Shown here: piece by piece, positions 25,101-37,190 of the stretch | Numbering within the stretch: the first letter of the stretch is position 1 | How the letters are laid out: every line of letters begins with the position of its first letter | Assembly: GCA_020086605.1 (NCBI GenBank) | Contig: JACBWW010000004.1 | Coordinates: 32,852,030 to 32,916,029, forward strand | DNA from: Lanius collurio | Lineage: Eukaryota > Chordata > Aves > Passeriformes > Laniidae | Direction of reading: 5' to 3' | DNA: 64,000 nt | Notes under the pieces: generated by a model | What the model was told of the DNA's origin: nothing | Database searches by the model: none | Seen by the model: the letters and a program-made list of their open reading frames with translations, nothing else | Position numbers and translations under genes: made by a program

Positions 25101-28060
25101 AAAGATTATTTCCAAGAATGGTTTTGTCCTGTCTTTTCCAACATTCCAAGATGGTGGAAGTCTGAGGAAACTTTATAATTTTGTTTAGCAAAAGTAAAGC
25201 TAAGGAAAAATATAAATTTTTTCTACACTTTTAAAGAAAGGTGAAGGTAAACCTGACATTTTTACCGGTAAAAATGGCTGTAGTCACTTAGAGAATATGT
25301 GAGAGGAAAAAAAGGAAGCAAAAACCAAAAACGTTTTGAATACCAAGTTTTGTCTTTATCAATAACCATCTCTATTATTTCATTTATGTAACTCTTTAAA
25401 AACAAAATGCCTTGAAATTGCACATAGGTACACTGGATAGAAACGTGGCTATGAAAGATTTCTGCTTTTTATTAGTTTTATAGTTTTTTTTAATGGAACT
25501 TTTATAGTTCCATAACGACCCGGATTAATCATCCTCTACCAGATCTTCTGTACGAAGTGCTCTTTACTTTGCCCTTCTTCAGAAGGGCGGTACACATTTA
25601 AAGATTTATTTCATGCCAGAAGGAACTGCCTAACACTTCTTTTCCTAATCATGGTCACATGGGTGATTTTGTCATGTTTGATTTGTAAGTCAAAGGTATA
25701 AGTCATCCTTACGGAAACAGTAATTCTTGCTCACAGGAAACAGACAGAAGACATACCCTCTAAACTGTTCGGTGGTAGTAAGCAAGCCATAACTTCTTAC
25801 TTGTCTTAAAGCAGCAAGTCCACTTTGAGCTGTAGCTCAGAAAACAACATCTACGACCTTCCAAGCTGTAGTTCTTGCTCTCTCCTCATCCTTTATGTTT
25901 CAGGAAGTAGTTTTCTATTACTTAAACCTAATAGTTCCTACATTTTGTAGGTACCAGAACAAGTTAAAAAATTGAATGCCACCCTTAAGTCAGACATGTT
26001 TGAGAGGGGGCTATGCTTAGGGGCCAAGACTGCAAGTTAAGGGATCATAACAAGCACAGCTGCTGGGATTTTGCAAACAACCTCCACTTCCTTTCCTAAG
26101 TACCACATGATTATCAACAATGGAAGTCTAACTCCTCCTGATGCATAACACTGTGAAACTGAGCATTGTGCAACAGACATTTATAACATATTTAATAAAT
26201 TACTCATCTTACATAAACTGAGTACAATCACTTTACACTTTATACAAGCCTTATGGAATCAGTATGTGAATTCAGTGTTGGAGGAGAACACAGAAGAGTT
26301 GAGGAAGAACTTGTTCTAGGTTGAAATTGTGCTGGACTAATCTGATAGCCATCACCTTTATTCATCAATGAATATTAAACTCACACGTGAAGTTTGAAAA
26401 GGCTGTTAATGTTCTCTTCAAAATAATTTTAAACATAAGAAGTATTAACCTTATTCACAATCTCATCAGTTGATCTCTTCATCAGAATTGCCAATGCTAC
26501 AATTCATATAATACACTGGCTTTAGTGTCAGAGTGGGCTTTTGGAAGTTCCTGCATATCCCATCCCAAGCCAATTTTTTATAAGCACAATCCATTCAGTC
26601 ACCCCTTCAGCTGTGCAAGTCTAGAAATCAGTACAGCCACAGCTCAAATCACTGGATTCAATCAGCTTCAAAACCTACACAAGCCAAAAGAAGAGGGAGA
26701 GTATTTTTAACCCAAAATAATCACTCTGTAGTTGTTTACCATACAATTCCACATCCAATTACTTAAATGCTGAGAAGACAGCAATTTGTGGCACCAGAAG
26801 GAACTGCGAATTTCCTTCAGGAAAGGAAATTGCAGTAAACCAAAAGTACTGCCAAAGACCGTGTATCTTACAGCTTGCCACTTTGATCTATAAAGAGGTG
26901 ATTCCAGCATTACAGTTAGGTTGGTTTATAGGTAGGCCTATAGCTTTTCTGGGTTTATAGCGCATTCTACAGTCATATTTTACAAGATCACACACAAAAC
27001 CTCAGGGGATGCCTGAATTTGACTGGGATACAGCTGCTATGAAAGAATTTAACTCCTTAAGAGCCAGATCTCACATTGTGCTACAACAAGGTCCCTTTCC
27101 CTTTCCTACTCCTTCCTGCATCCTTCTCCAGCTCTCCTGTGCACTGTGGCTATATAATGAATGGGTAACAAAATCCATGAGAGTAGGGAAGGCTACATAA
27201 AAACAACAGGAGGCAGAGATATATTTTAACAGGCCATCATCTCACCACAGTTTACCTTTTGGTTGAGAATACTCTTTCCAGCAGACTTGGTCGATCAAAA
27301 TGAAAAATATTTTGCAGATAAAGTAAAAGACTCATCTTTATTTAATTGACTAAGCTGTAAGAAACTTGTAGTTTTTGAATTGTAGACAGGAAACAAACAC
27401 TGAAGATCTCAGAATATCCTGCACTACCACTTTAAAGAATAGAATGTTTGTTTAGTCACAGTGAATTGGTTCCAGCTTTTTTTTTATTTTTGAGCATACT
27501 AATAGATAAGGGTGTTCAACAAGAGGTGCAAAGTTAAGTATAGTAAATGGATTGCATACCCAAGTAGTGTTGAAAGACACTGGATACCAGAAACAAGTAA
27601 ATATAAATCTATTTTCTTATGAAAGCCAGGAGAAACATGACACAGCAGAACCATTCTCGTAATAAATATTGGAAGCAACATAAAAAGAAAGGTAAGAAAG
27701 AACAATCTGAAAGTGTTGTTTCACAATTCTGAACATTTTTATAAGACTTTGAGTACTAAATCTGAACTTTCTCATATTAACTGCTACAAAACTTCAACAC
27801 TACAGTAAAGACAGTTGGTACTAAGAGCACCTCAGTTCAACAATTAAACTTTTCATGTAGACAGTAAGAATGAAAGAACTTGTTACAACAGCCTCAATGA
27901 TTTACCAATGAGAAAAACATGCAGACATCCTGCAACAGCAAGCCACCAATACAGATGTGCCAATGCAAATACAGCTGAATTACCCACCTAAGAGTGCCAT
28001 TTTCTCCTTTGTCCAGGCTGGTGAATCGACTGTACAAGCGGGTGATTTGACTGTGGGAGA
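16129..28060 (-). CDS. CHP1: CHP1, calcineurin B homologous protein 1 (exons 2-7; exon 1 in gap)
   Basis: Known: CHP1 is an N-myristoylated EF-hand protein that binds the juxtamembrane tail of Na+/H+ exchangers such as NHE1, inhibits calcineurin, and acts in vesicle traffic and in activation of the lipid-synthesis acyltransferase GPAT4. Seen: six coding exons at 27988-28060, 20874-20954, 19483-19610, 18538-18599, 17487-17609 and 16129-16182, all with GT/AG borders and matching phases, 521 nt in total. They carry degenerate EF-hands 1-2, then EF3 with loop [12 protein letters not shown] and EF4 with loop [12 protein letters not shown], and end in MSIRFLH. Human CHP1 has 195 codons; the missing 67 nt equal exon 1 (22 codons plus one base, starting MGSRAS with the myristoylation glycine), which falls in the 32864-33245 gap. 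No frameshift or stop is seen. Confidence 0.97.
16685..17060 (-). mobile_element. Old CR1 LINE fragment
   Basis: Diverged CR1 3' region in reverse orientation, recognisable from 'agtccaacccctcaattc' and 'aaatcaggttgctcagggcc'. It lies in the last intron of CHP1. Confidence 0.75.
17487..17609 (-). CDS. CHP1: CHP1 exon 6 (EF-hand 4)
   Basis: 41 codons, from [18 protein letters not shown] to the loop [15 protein letters not shown]. This loop is the second canonical calcium site. The region contains the leucine/isoleucine-rich stretch described as a nuclear export signal in the family. Confidence 0.96.
18538..18599 (-). CDS. CHP1: CHP1 exon 5 (EF-hand 3)
   Basis: Encodes [18 protein letters not shown] plus LLQ, a canonical calcium-binding loop. 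Acceptor TTCCCTGTAG, donor CAG|GTAAAT. Confidence 0.95.
19483..19610 (-). CDS. CHP1: CHP1 exon 4
   Basis: Encodes [18 protein letters not shown] and the central linker with [14 protein letters not shown]. Donor T|GTAAGA. One residue of the linker (Q in SKDQNG) differs from the human V. Confidence 0.95.
20874..20954 (-). CDS. CHP1: CHP1 exon 3
   Basis: Encodes [18 protein letters not shown] and the following INAFFPEG. Acceptor TTTACTTAG, donor GG|GTGAGT. It is joined to exon 2 in phase through a serine codon. Confidence 0.95.
21000..27980 (-). other. CHP1 intron 2, no other gene seen
   Basis: About 7 kb between exons 3 and 2. No coding exon on either strand, only AT-rich unique-looking sequence and short low-complexity tracts (for example a CT-rich stretch near 24570-24605). 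Confidence 0.6.
27988..28060 (-). CDS. CHP1: CHP1 exon 2
   Basis: Acceptor TTTTTTCTTCAG before 28060 and donor AG|GTGGGT after 27988. It encodes [12 protein letters not shown] and the degenerate first EF-hand ([10 protein letters not shown]). The first two bases complete a phenylalanine codon begun in exon 1. Confidence 0.95.
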
Positions 28061-28481
28061 CTGAAGAAAAAAGGAAATAAGGTGACAAATTAGCATGTCA
28101 ATGACTCCTCATAGGAGCAGACCTCATTACACTGAGCTACTCTGCTGCCAGAAGCTGTGTTCAAAAAAGAGATCACATAGAACCAGTTACATTGAAAGCA
28201 CGACAAGAAGCATTTAGGGACTTTGTGAGCTATAAATCACAGCTTAATATTCATGAATCTACAAATTAGCTCATTCTTCAAAAATCTGTCTTCTACCCAG
28301 TTCTATTTTTGATCTTTAACAATTTTTGGTTATCTGACTCAGTAAATGTCAATCAAAAGGAAAAAAAAGTATTTTATTCACAATTCCTCTTTATTTCCTT
28401 TAATTCCTTTATGGCTAGAAATAATCTAGACATAGCCTACACTGATGACCTCTATATCACTCATGACACTGAAGACCCCTG

Positions 28482-28606
28482 CTATAGTATCTTTGCTTCT
28501 CTTTTGCTTATCTCTATTCCCATTGTCTTTTTTCCACTATAGTGGAATATCTATAGTATCTTTGCTTCTCTTTTGCTTATCTCTATTCCCATTGTCTTTT
28601 TTCCAC
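28482..28606. repeat. Identical 56-bp tandem direct repeat with 13-bp spacer
   Basis: The segment beginning CTATAGTATCTTTGCTTC at 28482-28537 recurs without a mismatch at 28551-28606 (period 69). It lies in CHP1 intron 1. Perfect identity suggests a recent duplication or a variable-number locus. Confidence 0.95.
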
Positions 28607-28724
28607 CTAAAGATGGAAAGTGAACTCAGTTTCTCTGCTTCTGGAAAGTGGTCAGAGAGGCTTTAACTTTTACTTTACTTTTCTTCCTTTACAGGACTGC
28701 TGAAATCTAAACACTATGGGGGTC

Positions 28725-29385
28725 ATAGAATAAGAGAATAACCTGAGTTGGAAGGGACCCAGAATGATCACCTGAGTCCAGCTCCTGGCCCTGCACAGCA
28801 CTTTCCCCAAGAACCACACCATGTGTCTGAAAAGCATTATCCAAACACTTCATGAACTGTGTCAGGCTGGGGCCATGACCACTTCCCTGGGGAGCCTGTT
28901 CCACTGCCCAACCACTCTCTGGGTGAAGAACCTTATCCTAATATACAACCTAAACCTCCCCCTGTCACAGCTTTATGCTCTTCCCTCAGGTCCTATCACT
29001 GATCACCAGAGAGCAGAGATGAGAAAGGTTTTGTTTCAGAACCTGGAGCCACAGATAGATTTTTTTTATTAAATTTAATAGTATTGTTTAGATGCTGCAT
29101 TAAACCACCAATACTTTGGTGCCCAGCCCTCTGTTAAGATCTCTCTGCCTTCGAGGGAGTCAACAGCTCCTCCCAATTTAGTGCCACTGGCAAACTTACT
29201 TAGTATGCCTTTGAGTCCTATGTCCAAGTTGTTTAGGCCAGTTTAAGGTGAACTGGCCCCTGAACTGGAGCCCTGCACAATCCCATTAGTGACTGGTCAC
29301 TAGCCTGACGTTACCCCATTCACTATAACCCTTTGCACCCAAACCAGGAGCCAATTGCTCACGAAATTAATTTCCAGGTTTCTAG
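28725..29385 (-). mobile_element. CR1 LINE 3' fragment
   Basis: Reverse-orientation CR1 from 'gagttggaagggaccca' through the 'cactttccccaagaaccac' region and on to the 'gccactggcaaacttactt' part of the 3' region. It lies in CHP1 intron 1. Confidence 0.85.
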
Positions 29386-29651
29386 GACATTGAATTAAAA
29401 ATTTAAAAGCCTATTTCTAAAGAAATTTGAGAATGAGCTGGGATACAAAGCAAGCAGAAAGTTATTGCAGACTTTTTAAATCTGTAATTTGAAATACAAA
29501 TGACAAAGGCGGTATTAAGTTCAGCATAACTATGTCAACATCACCAAGATACTACACAACCCAAGATATTGGACAACTACATCTTTAGTCTGCAATGTGA
29601 CTGGGATGAACCTAAACAGAATGGCAATTCCTTTAACACTGTAAGAACACT

Positions 29652-30239
29652 TGTCCTGGTTTCAGCTGGGACAGAGTTAGTTTTCTTCTTAGTAACTGGT
29701 ACAGTGCTGTGGTTTTTGGATTTCATATGAGAATAACACTGTTGTTTTGTCTGTTGCTAAGTAGTGCTTACCCTAAGGCAAGGGCTTCTCAGCTTCCCAG
29801 GCTCTGCCAGTGAGGAGGTGCACAAAAAGCTGAGGGGGAGTACAGCCAGAACAGTTGACCGGGACCGGCCAAAGAGATCTTCTGTACCACAGCACATTAT
29901 GTCCGGTGTACACTGAGGGAATTGGCTGGGAGGGGCCGACTGCTGCTTGGGGACAGGCTGGGCATTGGTCAACAGGGGGTGAGTAGTTGTAGTGTGCTTC
30001 ACTTGTCTTTCTTGGGTTCCATTTATCTTTCTAGCCCCTTTTCATTACAATTAGCATTATCATTGTTATCATTAACATTTTTATTATTATTATATTTTAT
30101 TTTATTTCAACTCCTAAACTGTTCTTATCTCAACCCATGGGTTTTACCTCCCCTCTGCCCCAGCTTCTCTTCTCCCACCTCAACAGGGAGTGAGCATGCA
30201 TCTGTGTAGTACTTAGTTGTCAGCTGAGATTAAACCACA
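29652..30239 (+). mobile_element. Solo LTR of an avian endogenous retrovirus
   Basis: Begins TGTCCTGGTTTCAGCTGGG and ends 'gctgagattaaaccacaa', the same family as the LTRs at 43240 and 51124. No internal retroviral genes follow. A clean target duplication was not found at its ends. It is inserted in CHP1 intron 1, antisense to the gene. Confidence 0.8.
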
Positions 30240-32790
30240 AAGCCCTACAGGAGATCTTGGCTTTTCAGTCTCTTCTGATGAAGTTAATAAATACATGAAA
30301 TAAGACTGAACTGAATGTTAATGATTACTCAGTAAAGGTGTGATTTTCTACAATTTTAAACTAGGACTTAATGTCCTTTTCAGATTTATTTTTTTAAAAA
30401 GCCATCGCCAGGACATGCACAATGTCTTACTTACTAAAACTTATTTGGGAAGAAGTTGCACAGAAGTTGTTGGATGTGTGACAAAGGAGGCAAATTTCTT
30501 TTTTCAGGTCTGTTCTTTCTTTCTCGAGGCTATTTGTTTAGGTTCCCTCCTTCAGCTGACCTGCCAGCAACTGAGTTTTCAAACAACCCCCCCACCACCA
30601 CCTTCTCTCCTGGGCAACTTTCATTCTTTACATAGCATTGGGCAATTTGCTCAATTCACCTAAGGCAACTTGTCTATAATCAGACTGGGCAGCTTGCTCC
30701 CTTTCAAGTTAAGCAACACACATATAGAAAACAAGTACCGGTACTCTAAAGACTTCAAACTTCTGCATTTCTGATGTAGTGTTTTAGATACCATAACAAC
30801 AACGGATGGTGAAAAAAAGAAGGCGGGAGTTAGATCTCCTATTAGAAGCCCCACACTCCCACTCCTCCCTGTAAACAAAGAAAGTGATGAGAATTCTGCT
30901 CAGCTACCATTCCCAAACTAATGTCAGCATCTCCATTTTGGAACAGCTAATATGTGAGAAATAGTACGTAGCTGTTGACAGAAGAAGTGGTATTTTCATT
31001 AACGTCATACTAAGCAAAAAGCATATCATAGCTCTGTGAGGAAAGAGGATGATTCAGGTCTACCACTGTCTTGTGTCGTAATTTCTTTTTGGCTCTCATC
31101 CCTCACAAAAGCTGTGTCACTGGACATTTTTCAGTGCATTTGCATGCAAACATAAAGATTCCCCTGCATACCATAGAAGAATTAAGATCTACAATTTATG
31201 ACTTTATGAATTTATGCTTCTTGAAAATCCAAGGTTAAGGCTTAAAGCTAGCTGAAACCCGGTTTTATCTACACTGCTAGCCCACTAAGATTTTTCTAAA
31301 AATTTAGAGTCAAGACCTGTAAATTAGGAGTTACTCCCTCTATTTTGCTTATGTTAAGTCATTGTAAAGTTTTTAGCAATTAGACATGCTTGTCTACAAC
31401 AGAAGCATAAATTCATATAAATATATTTATATACTTTAAAAAATATATAAATATCCATCATAAAAATCTATTATCTGCTGCCGTGCAAACATTTTTTTCT
31501 CCTAAATTTAAGTATGAGCATTAGTTTATTATTAATCCTTAGCTAGAATGCTTCAAAGCATGGAAACAAAGGGTGTGAACCAAATAGTTTGAATACTGTT
31601 ACATTCCAATGGCTTTCCAAAAGCTTGCAACAGAATGCAGACAAGCAACATCTTGGGCCTCTCATCATTTTTTTTACAGTTGTTACTGAAATATCAAAGC
31701 AATTAGGATGACTACAAGGTGTTTTCATGCTCAAATTTCAAAATATTTTTATGTAAAGCAAACAATTTCCATACAACATCATGTGAGATTTAGGTCTGTC
31801 AACTTCAGGCACCTGCTACTGAGAACCTGATGCCTTACCTTTGCAGATGTCTCTGAACTTAAGCTACAAAGTGCTTTTAACTATGACAAAAAAAAATCTA
31901 GAATTTTAATCCAAGCAAATTTCATTCAAGAGATTGTGTCACTGCATAGCTTTTGAAAGACTATGCTTCAAGTCCCCTAAAAGACATGTTCTTCATCTGC
32001 TCTGCTAAAGAACATTACATACAGTTTCTCACTCATGTCAGTATCATTAGCTATTCAGTTTTGTGCTACATGAAATTGAGCAGATGTTAAATAATTCCAC
32101 AGTTGAACTCAATAGAATTGGTTAAGTATTCTACTCAGTGCTTCACACCTACCCCAGATGAACTGTACAAAACATGTTTCACAGTAAAGAGGCCAGAAAA
32201 GAATCCTTGGGAGCACTTATCAGACCACCAGTTCAAGAAGGACTTGTAATGCTGCTGCCAGATTTTTTCACATCTACGAAGTCTCTTTCTCAAACTCTTC
32301 AGTAGCTAAAGTACCATCAGCTTCAAGTTTCCAACAGAACACAGCAGTCTATTCAGTAACACTACCTTAGCATTCTGCCTGTGAACTTTAATCCAGATAA
32401 CCAGTGCTGGGGTTTTTTTCCCACCTTGTATAAGAATTTTCACCTATATGAAGTGCATAACAGTGCTAATAGCTTGGTGGAATTTCCCATCTACCTAGAG
32501 AAGTGCAAAAAGCAGAGAAAAATCATGTTCCTTAACAGCAGTTACAGACTGGGGACAAGAAGAAAATAATTGATAAATCAATGAGACACACTGCGATGAC
32601 TTACAAGCAAGTATGAGTCAGAGATTAGCAATGGCTGATTAACAAAATGGTATTACTTATAAAATTGACTAGATAAAAACATGGGGAAAATGAACGAAAC
32701 TGAGGTCACAAAGCTAAACCCCATCGATCATAACTTTGATCACACTGATCATACAAGAATTTAGAGGCTAACTAGAGTCAGGTGGTTTTA
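30240..32790. other. CHP1 intron 1, promoter-proximal part, nothing recognised
   Basis: AT-rich unique-looking sequence. No coding exon or strong repeat identified. Confidence 0.5.
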
Positions 32791-32798
32791 TTGCTTAG

Positions 32799-32816
32799 GA
32801 TGCCTATATAGGCATC
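32799..32816. repeat. Perfect 18-bp palindrome
   Basis: GATGCCTAT followed directly by its reverse complement ATAGGCATC, about 50 bp from the assembly gap. Confidence 0.9.
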
Positions 32817-32863
32817 TTAATGGTGTTTATTTAACAATAGTGTAAGTAAAATTTTAGGAATAA

Positions 32864-33245
32864 NNNNNNNNNNNNNNNNNNNNNNNNNNNNNNNNNNNNN
32901 NNNNNNNNNNNNNNNNNNNNNNNNNNNNNNNNNNNNNNNNNNNNNNNNNNNNNNNNNNNNNNNNNNNNNNNNNNNNNNNNNNNNNNNNNNNNNNNNNNNN
33001 NNNNNNNNNNNNNNNNNNNNNNNNNNNNNNNNNNNNNNNNNNNNNNNNNNNNNNNNNNNNNNNNNNNNNNNNNNNNNNNNNNNNNNNNNNNNNNNNNNNN
33101 NNNNNNNNNNNNNNNNNNNNNNNNNNNNNNNNNNNNNNNNNNNNNNNNNNNNNNNNNNNNNNNNNNNNNNNNNNNNNNNNNNNNNNNNNNNNNNNNNNNN
33201 NNNNNNNNNNNNNNNNNNNNNNNNNNNNNNNNNNNNNNNNNNNNN
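32864..33245. other. Assembly gap over the CHP1/EXD1 start
   Basis: 382 N. The right flank is CpG-island sequence and the left flank is CHP1 intron 1, so the gap should contain CHP1 exon 1 and probably the first exon of EXD1. Confidence 0.98.
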
Positions 33246-33365
33246 CGGCTCGGCCCGGCCAGGCCCGCCTCCGCCCGCCTCCGCCCGCCCCTCACACGCC
33301 CGGCGGCCGCCCACGAGCGCACGCGTGGAGAAAGCTCCTGTGCGCAGCGGGAGAGCGGCCGTTTA
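33246..33365. promoter_or_regulatory. Edge of the CpG island between CHP1 and EXD1
   Basis: A GC-rich block with CCCGCC repeats and several CpGs (CACGCGTGG near 33321) directly after the gap. In mammals CHP1 and EXD1 start head to head here. This is the part of that promoter that was assembled. Confidence 0.6.
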
Positions 33366-33442
33366 AAGTAACTCCCTTGTTGTTTTTTTTTTCCCAAGTT
33401 AGTAGCAGTGCATGGTCCTACGGTCTTGCTTTGTTTTGCCAG

Positions 33443-34140
33443 TCGCAGAATCACAGAAGGGGTAAGGCTGGAAGAGACCGCAGTAGGTCATCTGGTCCAA
33501 CCTCCCCGCTCAAGCAGAGTCATCCTACAGCAGATGGCACAGGATTCCACCCAGATGATTCTTGAATATCTCCAGTGGGGGAGACTCCACAACCTCTCTG
33601 GGCAACTTGTTCCAATGCTTGGTCACCCACACAGTAAAGAAGTGTGTCCTCATGTTCAGCTGGAGCTTCCCGTGCATCTATTTCTGCCCATTGCCTCTTG
33701 TCCTGTTGCTTGGCACAACTGAGCAGCACCTGGCTCCATCCTCTGACACCCTCCCTTCAGATACTGACAGACTTTGATGAAGTCCACACTCAATCATCTT
33801 TTCTTAAGGCTGAACAGGCCCAGTTCCCTCAGCCTTTCCTCGTAAGAGATGCTCCAGTTGACAATTCATCTTTGTTGCACTCCTCTGGACCCACTCCAGG
33901 AGCTCCATGTCTCTTATACTGAGGAACCAAGAACTGAACACACCACTTCTGATGCAGTCTCACAAGGGCTGAGTAGAGGAGCAGAGCCACCACCCTGGAC
34001 CTGCTAGCAATGCCCTTCCTAATGCACCCCAGGACACCATTGGCCTTCTTGGCCACAGGGACACTGCTGCCTCAGGGACTGCTTGTTGTCCACCAGGACC
34101 CACAGGTCTTTTTCTGCAGAGCTGCTCTCCAGCAGGTCAG
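33443..34140 (-). mobile_element. CR1 LINE fragment
   Basis: Reverse-orientation CR1, starting 'cagaatcacagaaggggtaaggctggaagagaccg' (its 3' end) and running to the reverse-transcriptase C-terminal region. It fills nearly all the space between the CpG island and the EXD1 LSm exon. Confidence 0.9.
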
Positions 34141-34211
34141 AGGTAATGATAAGTTTTTACCCCAAAGAGTGGAACCTGACGTATGTATTTTTTTCCACTC
34201 CTTCATTTCAG

Positions 34212-34280
34212 TGAAGAACTTGGAAACTGGCAGAAGCACTTCAGGATTAAGGATTATTTTTGGTTGTGGAATAGTCAATG
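34212..34280 (+). pseudogene. EXD1: EXD1 LSm-domain exon
   Basis: Acceptor TTTTCCACTCCTTCATTTCAG and donor ATG|GTGAGG. The 69-nt exon reads VKNLETGRSTSGLRIIFG and then CGIVN, matching the LSm signature (K-N-x-E-T-G-R, F-F-G, I-V-N) that follows the first LSm strands in EXD1. Both splice sites look usable and the frame is intact. No partner exon was found within the next 1-2 kb. Confidence 0.75.
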
Positions 34281-35387
34281 GTGAGGTTTTGCTTACTGCA
34301 TTTTGGGGCAGAGGGGTTGTGCCCACCTATAGATAAGCATTTTAATCCTTTTTTGGGTCACATCTGAATTATTAAGTTTCCTTTTTTCTCCTAAAATCAG
34401 TAGGAATTAGAATGGTGTATAAATCACACAGCTTTTGTTCCCCAATTATCTATAAGTGAAATATTAATAATAACTCACTTTGGGAAGGTCTTAGGACTGT
34501 ATTGCATTAAGTCTTTCTGATTAAATAATAATGGTTAATGTCCAATGAGACTGCTAATGAAAGTAACTATTCCAAAGGTAATCAGCTGAGATAAGAGTGC
34601 CTCCTGTTTATATCCTGAAGGCAAGTTCATTTATATGTTGTTATATATGTGCAAAACTTTCCCTTATGGATTGTGCTGGGAAGTTAGAATGCCTAAAGTT
34701 CATGTTAACTTGGTCTTACTTTTATTTACTCAGGCAAAAGCATTTCTATTAAATGATCTGTTTATCTCCTTCACTAATGGCATAAATATGGGATTATTTA
34801 AGAAAAACATTTCTAATGTGCAAAGGTCCTGTGCATTTCTATTGGCATCTGCTTTGCTTCAGGGACAGGAGAAAAGTGCTGAGGGGGACCTAGCTAGAAG
34901 GCATCTACTGGACTTACCAAGTGATTAACTTACTCCATTCTGCCTTTTTCTATGTACTTGCTTTATTCTGTATGTAATAGTCTGTAAATTAATTAGTTGT
35001 AGTTCAATACTGACTTTGTTCCCGATGGGATGTTTAAGTCATTAGCCTTAACTAGTCTTTAACAAGCATTCAAACATTGCTTTCCAGCACTAGAATATAA
35101 ATTATTTCTGTCATTGAATTAACAAGATTCAGGGAGGGGAACAGCAATACTTTTCAAGTATACTGAAATGCTTCCTGCCTTTCACAGGAGGAGAAGGGAT
35201 GGGATGTACTTGCTGGGGGAGCCACAACTTACATTGAGTATAATTCTGATTTTCAAACTCAGTTGTGCCAAGTTTGCTCTTCTCTAAAGAGGTGAAGAAG
35301 GTGGTGGGTATAAGGCTTCTTCCAAAGTTGAAAGTTCTTCTAAGTTTTCAGTTCTTCCAAGAATTGTTTACAATTCTTCTTGCTCAC

Positions 35388-35545
35388 TTTTTTTCTTTGG
35401 CTTTTTTTTTGTTGTTGTTGTTTTTGGTTTTGTTTGTTTTGTATTTGGGTTTTTTTGGGGTGTTTTTGTTTTGGTTGGGTTTTTTTGTTTGGGTTTTTTT
35501 TTTTTTTTTTTTGGTTGGTTGGTTGGTTTTGGTTTTTGTTTCCCA
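35388..35545. repeat. T/G-rich low-complexity tract
   Basis: Long runs of T broken by G pairs and triplets, ending in a GGTT tandem near 35513. The many hydrophobic frames through it are compositional. Confidence 0.9.
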
Positions 35546-35549
35546 GTAG

Positions 35550-37040
35550 TATTCCTAGGTAGAGTTTGCTTGGTTTGTTTCCTTGTCAGCTTTGGTTTCA
35601 GGGAGAATTTCCTATGAGCATTTCAACTGTGGTGGAACAGTTCCAGAACAATTGCACAGGGAAGTTAGAGTTATGTAGATGCTCTCAAAACTTTTATAAT
35701 TGTGCCTTCAGAAAGCTAGTAAAAATATGTTTCAAACTCCTGCAGACCCATGCTCCTAGATGACTTTGCTATGAGTCTTCTCACAAGACCACATTTGAAT
35801 AGTTTATTCTTCCTTATGGTCCTGTGATGCTACCATTTTTTATGATTTTAATAACTTCCATTTGATTACAGTAAAATTTCAGTGATGCAACTTGGTTTTT
35901 CCTAGTGGTGAACTTGTATAATTGCCCTCCAATTAACTAACAAATGGATCAAATATTAATGATTCAGGGTGAAGACTTACACATGTTTAAATAGTGTGGT
36001 TCTTGGGCTCCAGTCAGGTACTTCGTTCTTTGAACTTGAACTCCAGCTTACCTTAAGACTGTTGCTGATCTTTGCAGTGAGCATCTGTTCAAATTCTGCT
36101 TTCCCCTTTTATTTTCAGAATAAAATGTGAAATTTCATCTGAGATAGAGGCTTTTTTGTGTAAAATAAGCTTATTGTTGGGTAGCTTCAGGATCTTCTGT
36201 AAGACCCATGCATGCTGAATTAAGGAGTTGCTTCATATGCAGCAGTTAATTTTCTGAACAGAGGTAGAGGGTATTGCATGAAATATTTCTCTTTCACATT
36301 TCACTATCATGGGCATTTTAATGATGTTTTGACTTCTGTGTTATGTTTGGTTGTCTTGTTTGTTCAGGTGCACTTAAACTGTTGAAGTGAACAAACAAGC
36401 AGACACAGGACCAAGCAGATTGTGACCCATGGAGTTCTTTCTGTATTTCCTTAGAGAGACATCTCAGGGCCTCAGATAGCTCAAAATATTCCCTCTGAGG
36501 TAATGGGGATATTAGCCAAGCAGTGTACTTAGTCTTTGTCAGACAACATTTTTCCCAGAGATTGTTATCTCTTGGTTTGTCTGAACAGGATGTATTCTGA
36601 GAGAACAATGGTAACAGAAAGGTAGGTACAGAGCTTGCTATCTGCAGACACCAAAGGAAACTGACCTGCTTTCCAAAATGTTTATCCTGTAGCTCTTATC
36701 AACTGTAAAAGAGGCTGAGCAGCACAACTGACCTTTTGGAGAAATCAAAAGTGCTTCAGCCAGTGAGCATTCCTCTTGGTGACTGTTTTAATCTTATACT
36801 TGTACCTGAAATGTACGTGGCATGATAGATAACTCAAAGCTCAATAAAAGCTTTGCTCTTTGGATTTGTGCTGGCTGTCAGGCACTGATCTGGTTGTGTG
36901 GCTCCCGCTCTAACATATATGCAGGTGTTTACCTATATAGGCACAGATCCAAAATCAGCTCATTCTGTTCTCAGAGAATGGTGACAAGAGTGCAAAACCT
37001 GTACAGGCTAAAGAAAGGTTAGTTGCATTTACCTGGGTAG
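35550..37040. other. EXD1 intronic or intergenic stretch, nothing recognised
   Basis: No coding exon with family resemblance and no clear repeat seen. Confidence 0.45.
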
Positions 37041-37057
37041 TGGGAGAGAAAAAAAAA

Positions 37058-37190
37058 TGATAGAATGGTTTGGGTTGGAAGGGACCTTAAAGACCATCTA
37101 GTTTCAGAGATACTTTGCATTTGACCAGGTTGCTCAGAGCCCCATACAGCCCAGCTTTGAACACTTTCAGGGATAGGACATCCATGTCTT
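37058..37190 (-). mobile_element. CR1 LINE 3' end
   Basis: Reverse-orientation CR1 tail: 'tagaatggtttgggttgg' then 'gaccaggttgctcagagcc'. Confidence 0.9.

Noticed and set aside
33520..34336. Frames around 70-108 codons on both strands
   Set aside because: Inside a CR1 element. The plus-strand frame only gains meaning where it crosses the EXD1 exon at 34212.
35265..35562. Hydrophobic frames rich in F, L, W and G that look like membrane segments
   Set aside because: They are translations of a T/G-rich low-complexity tract.
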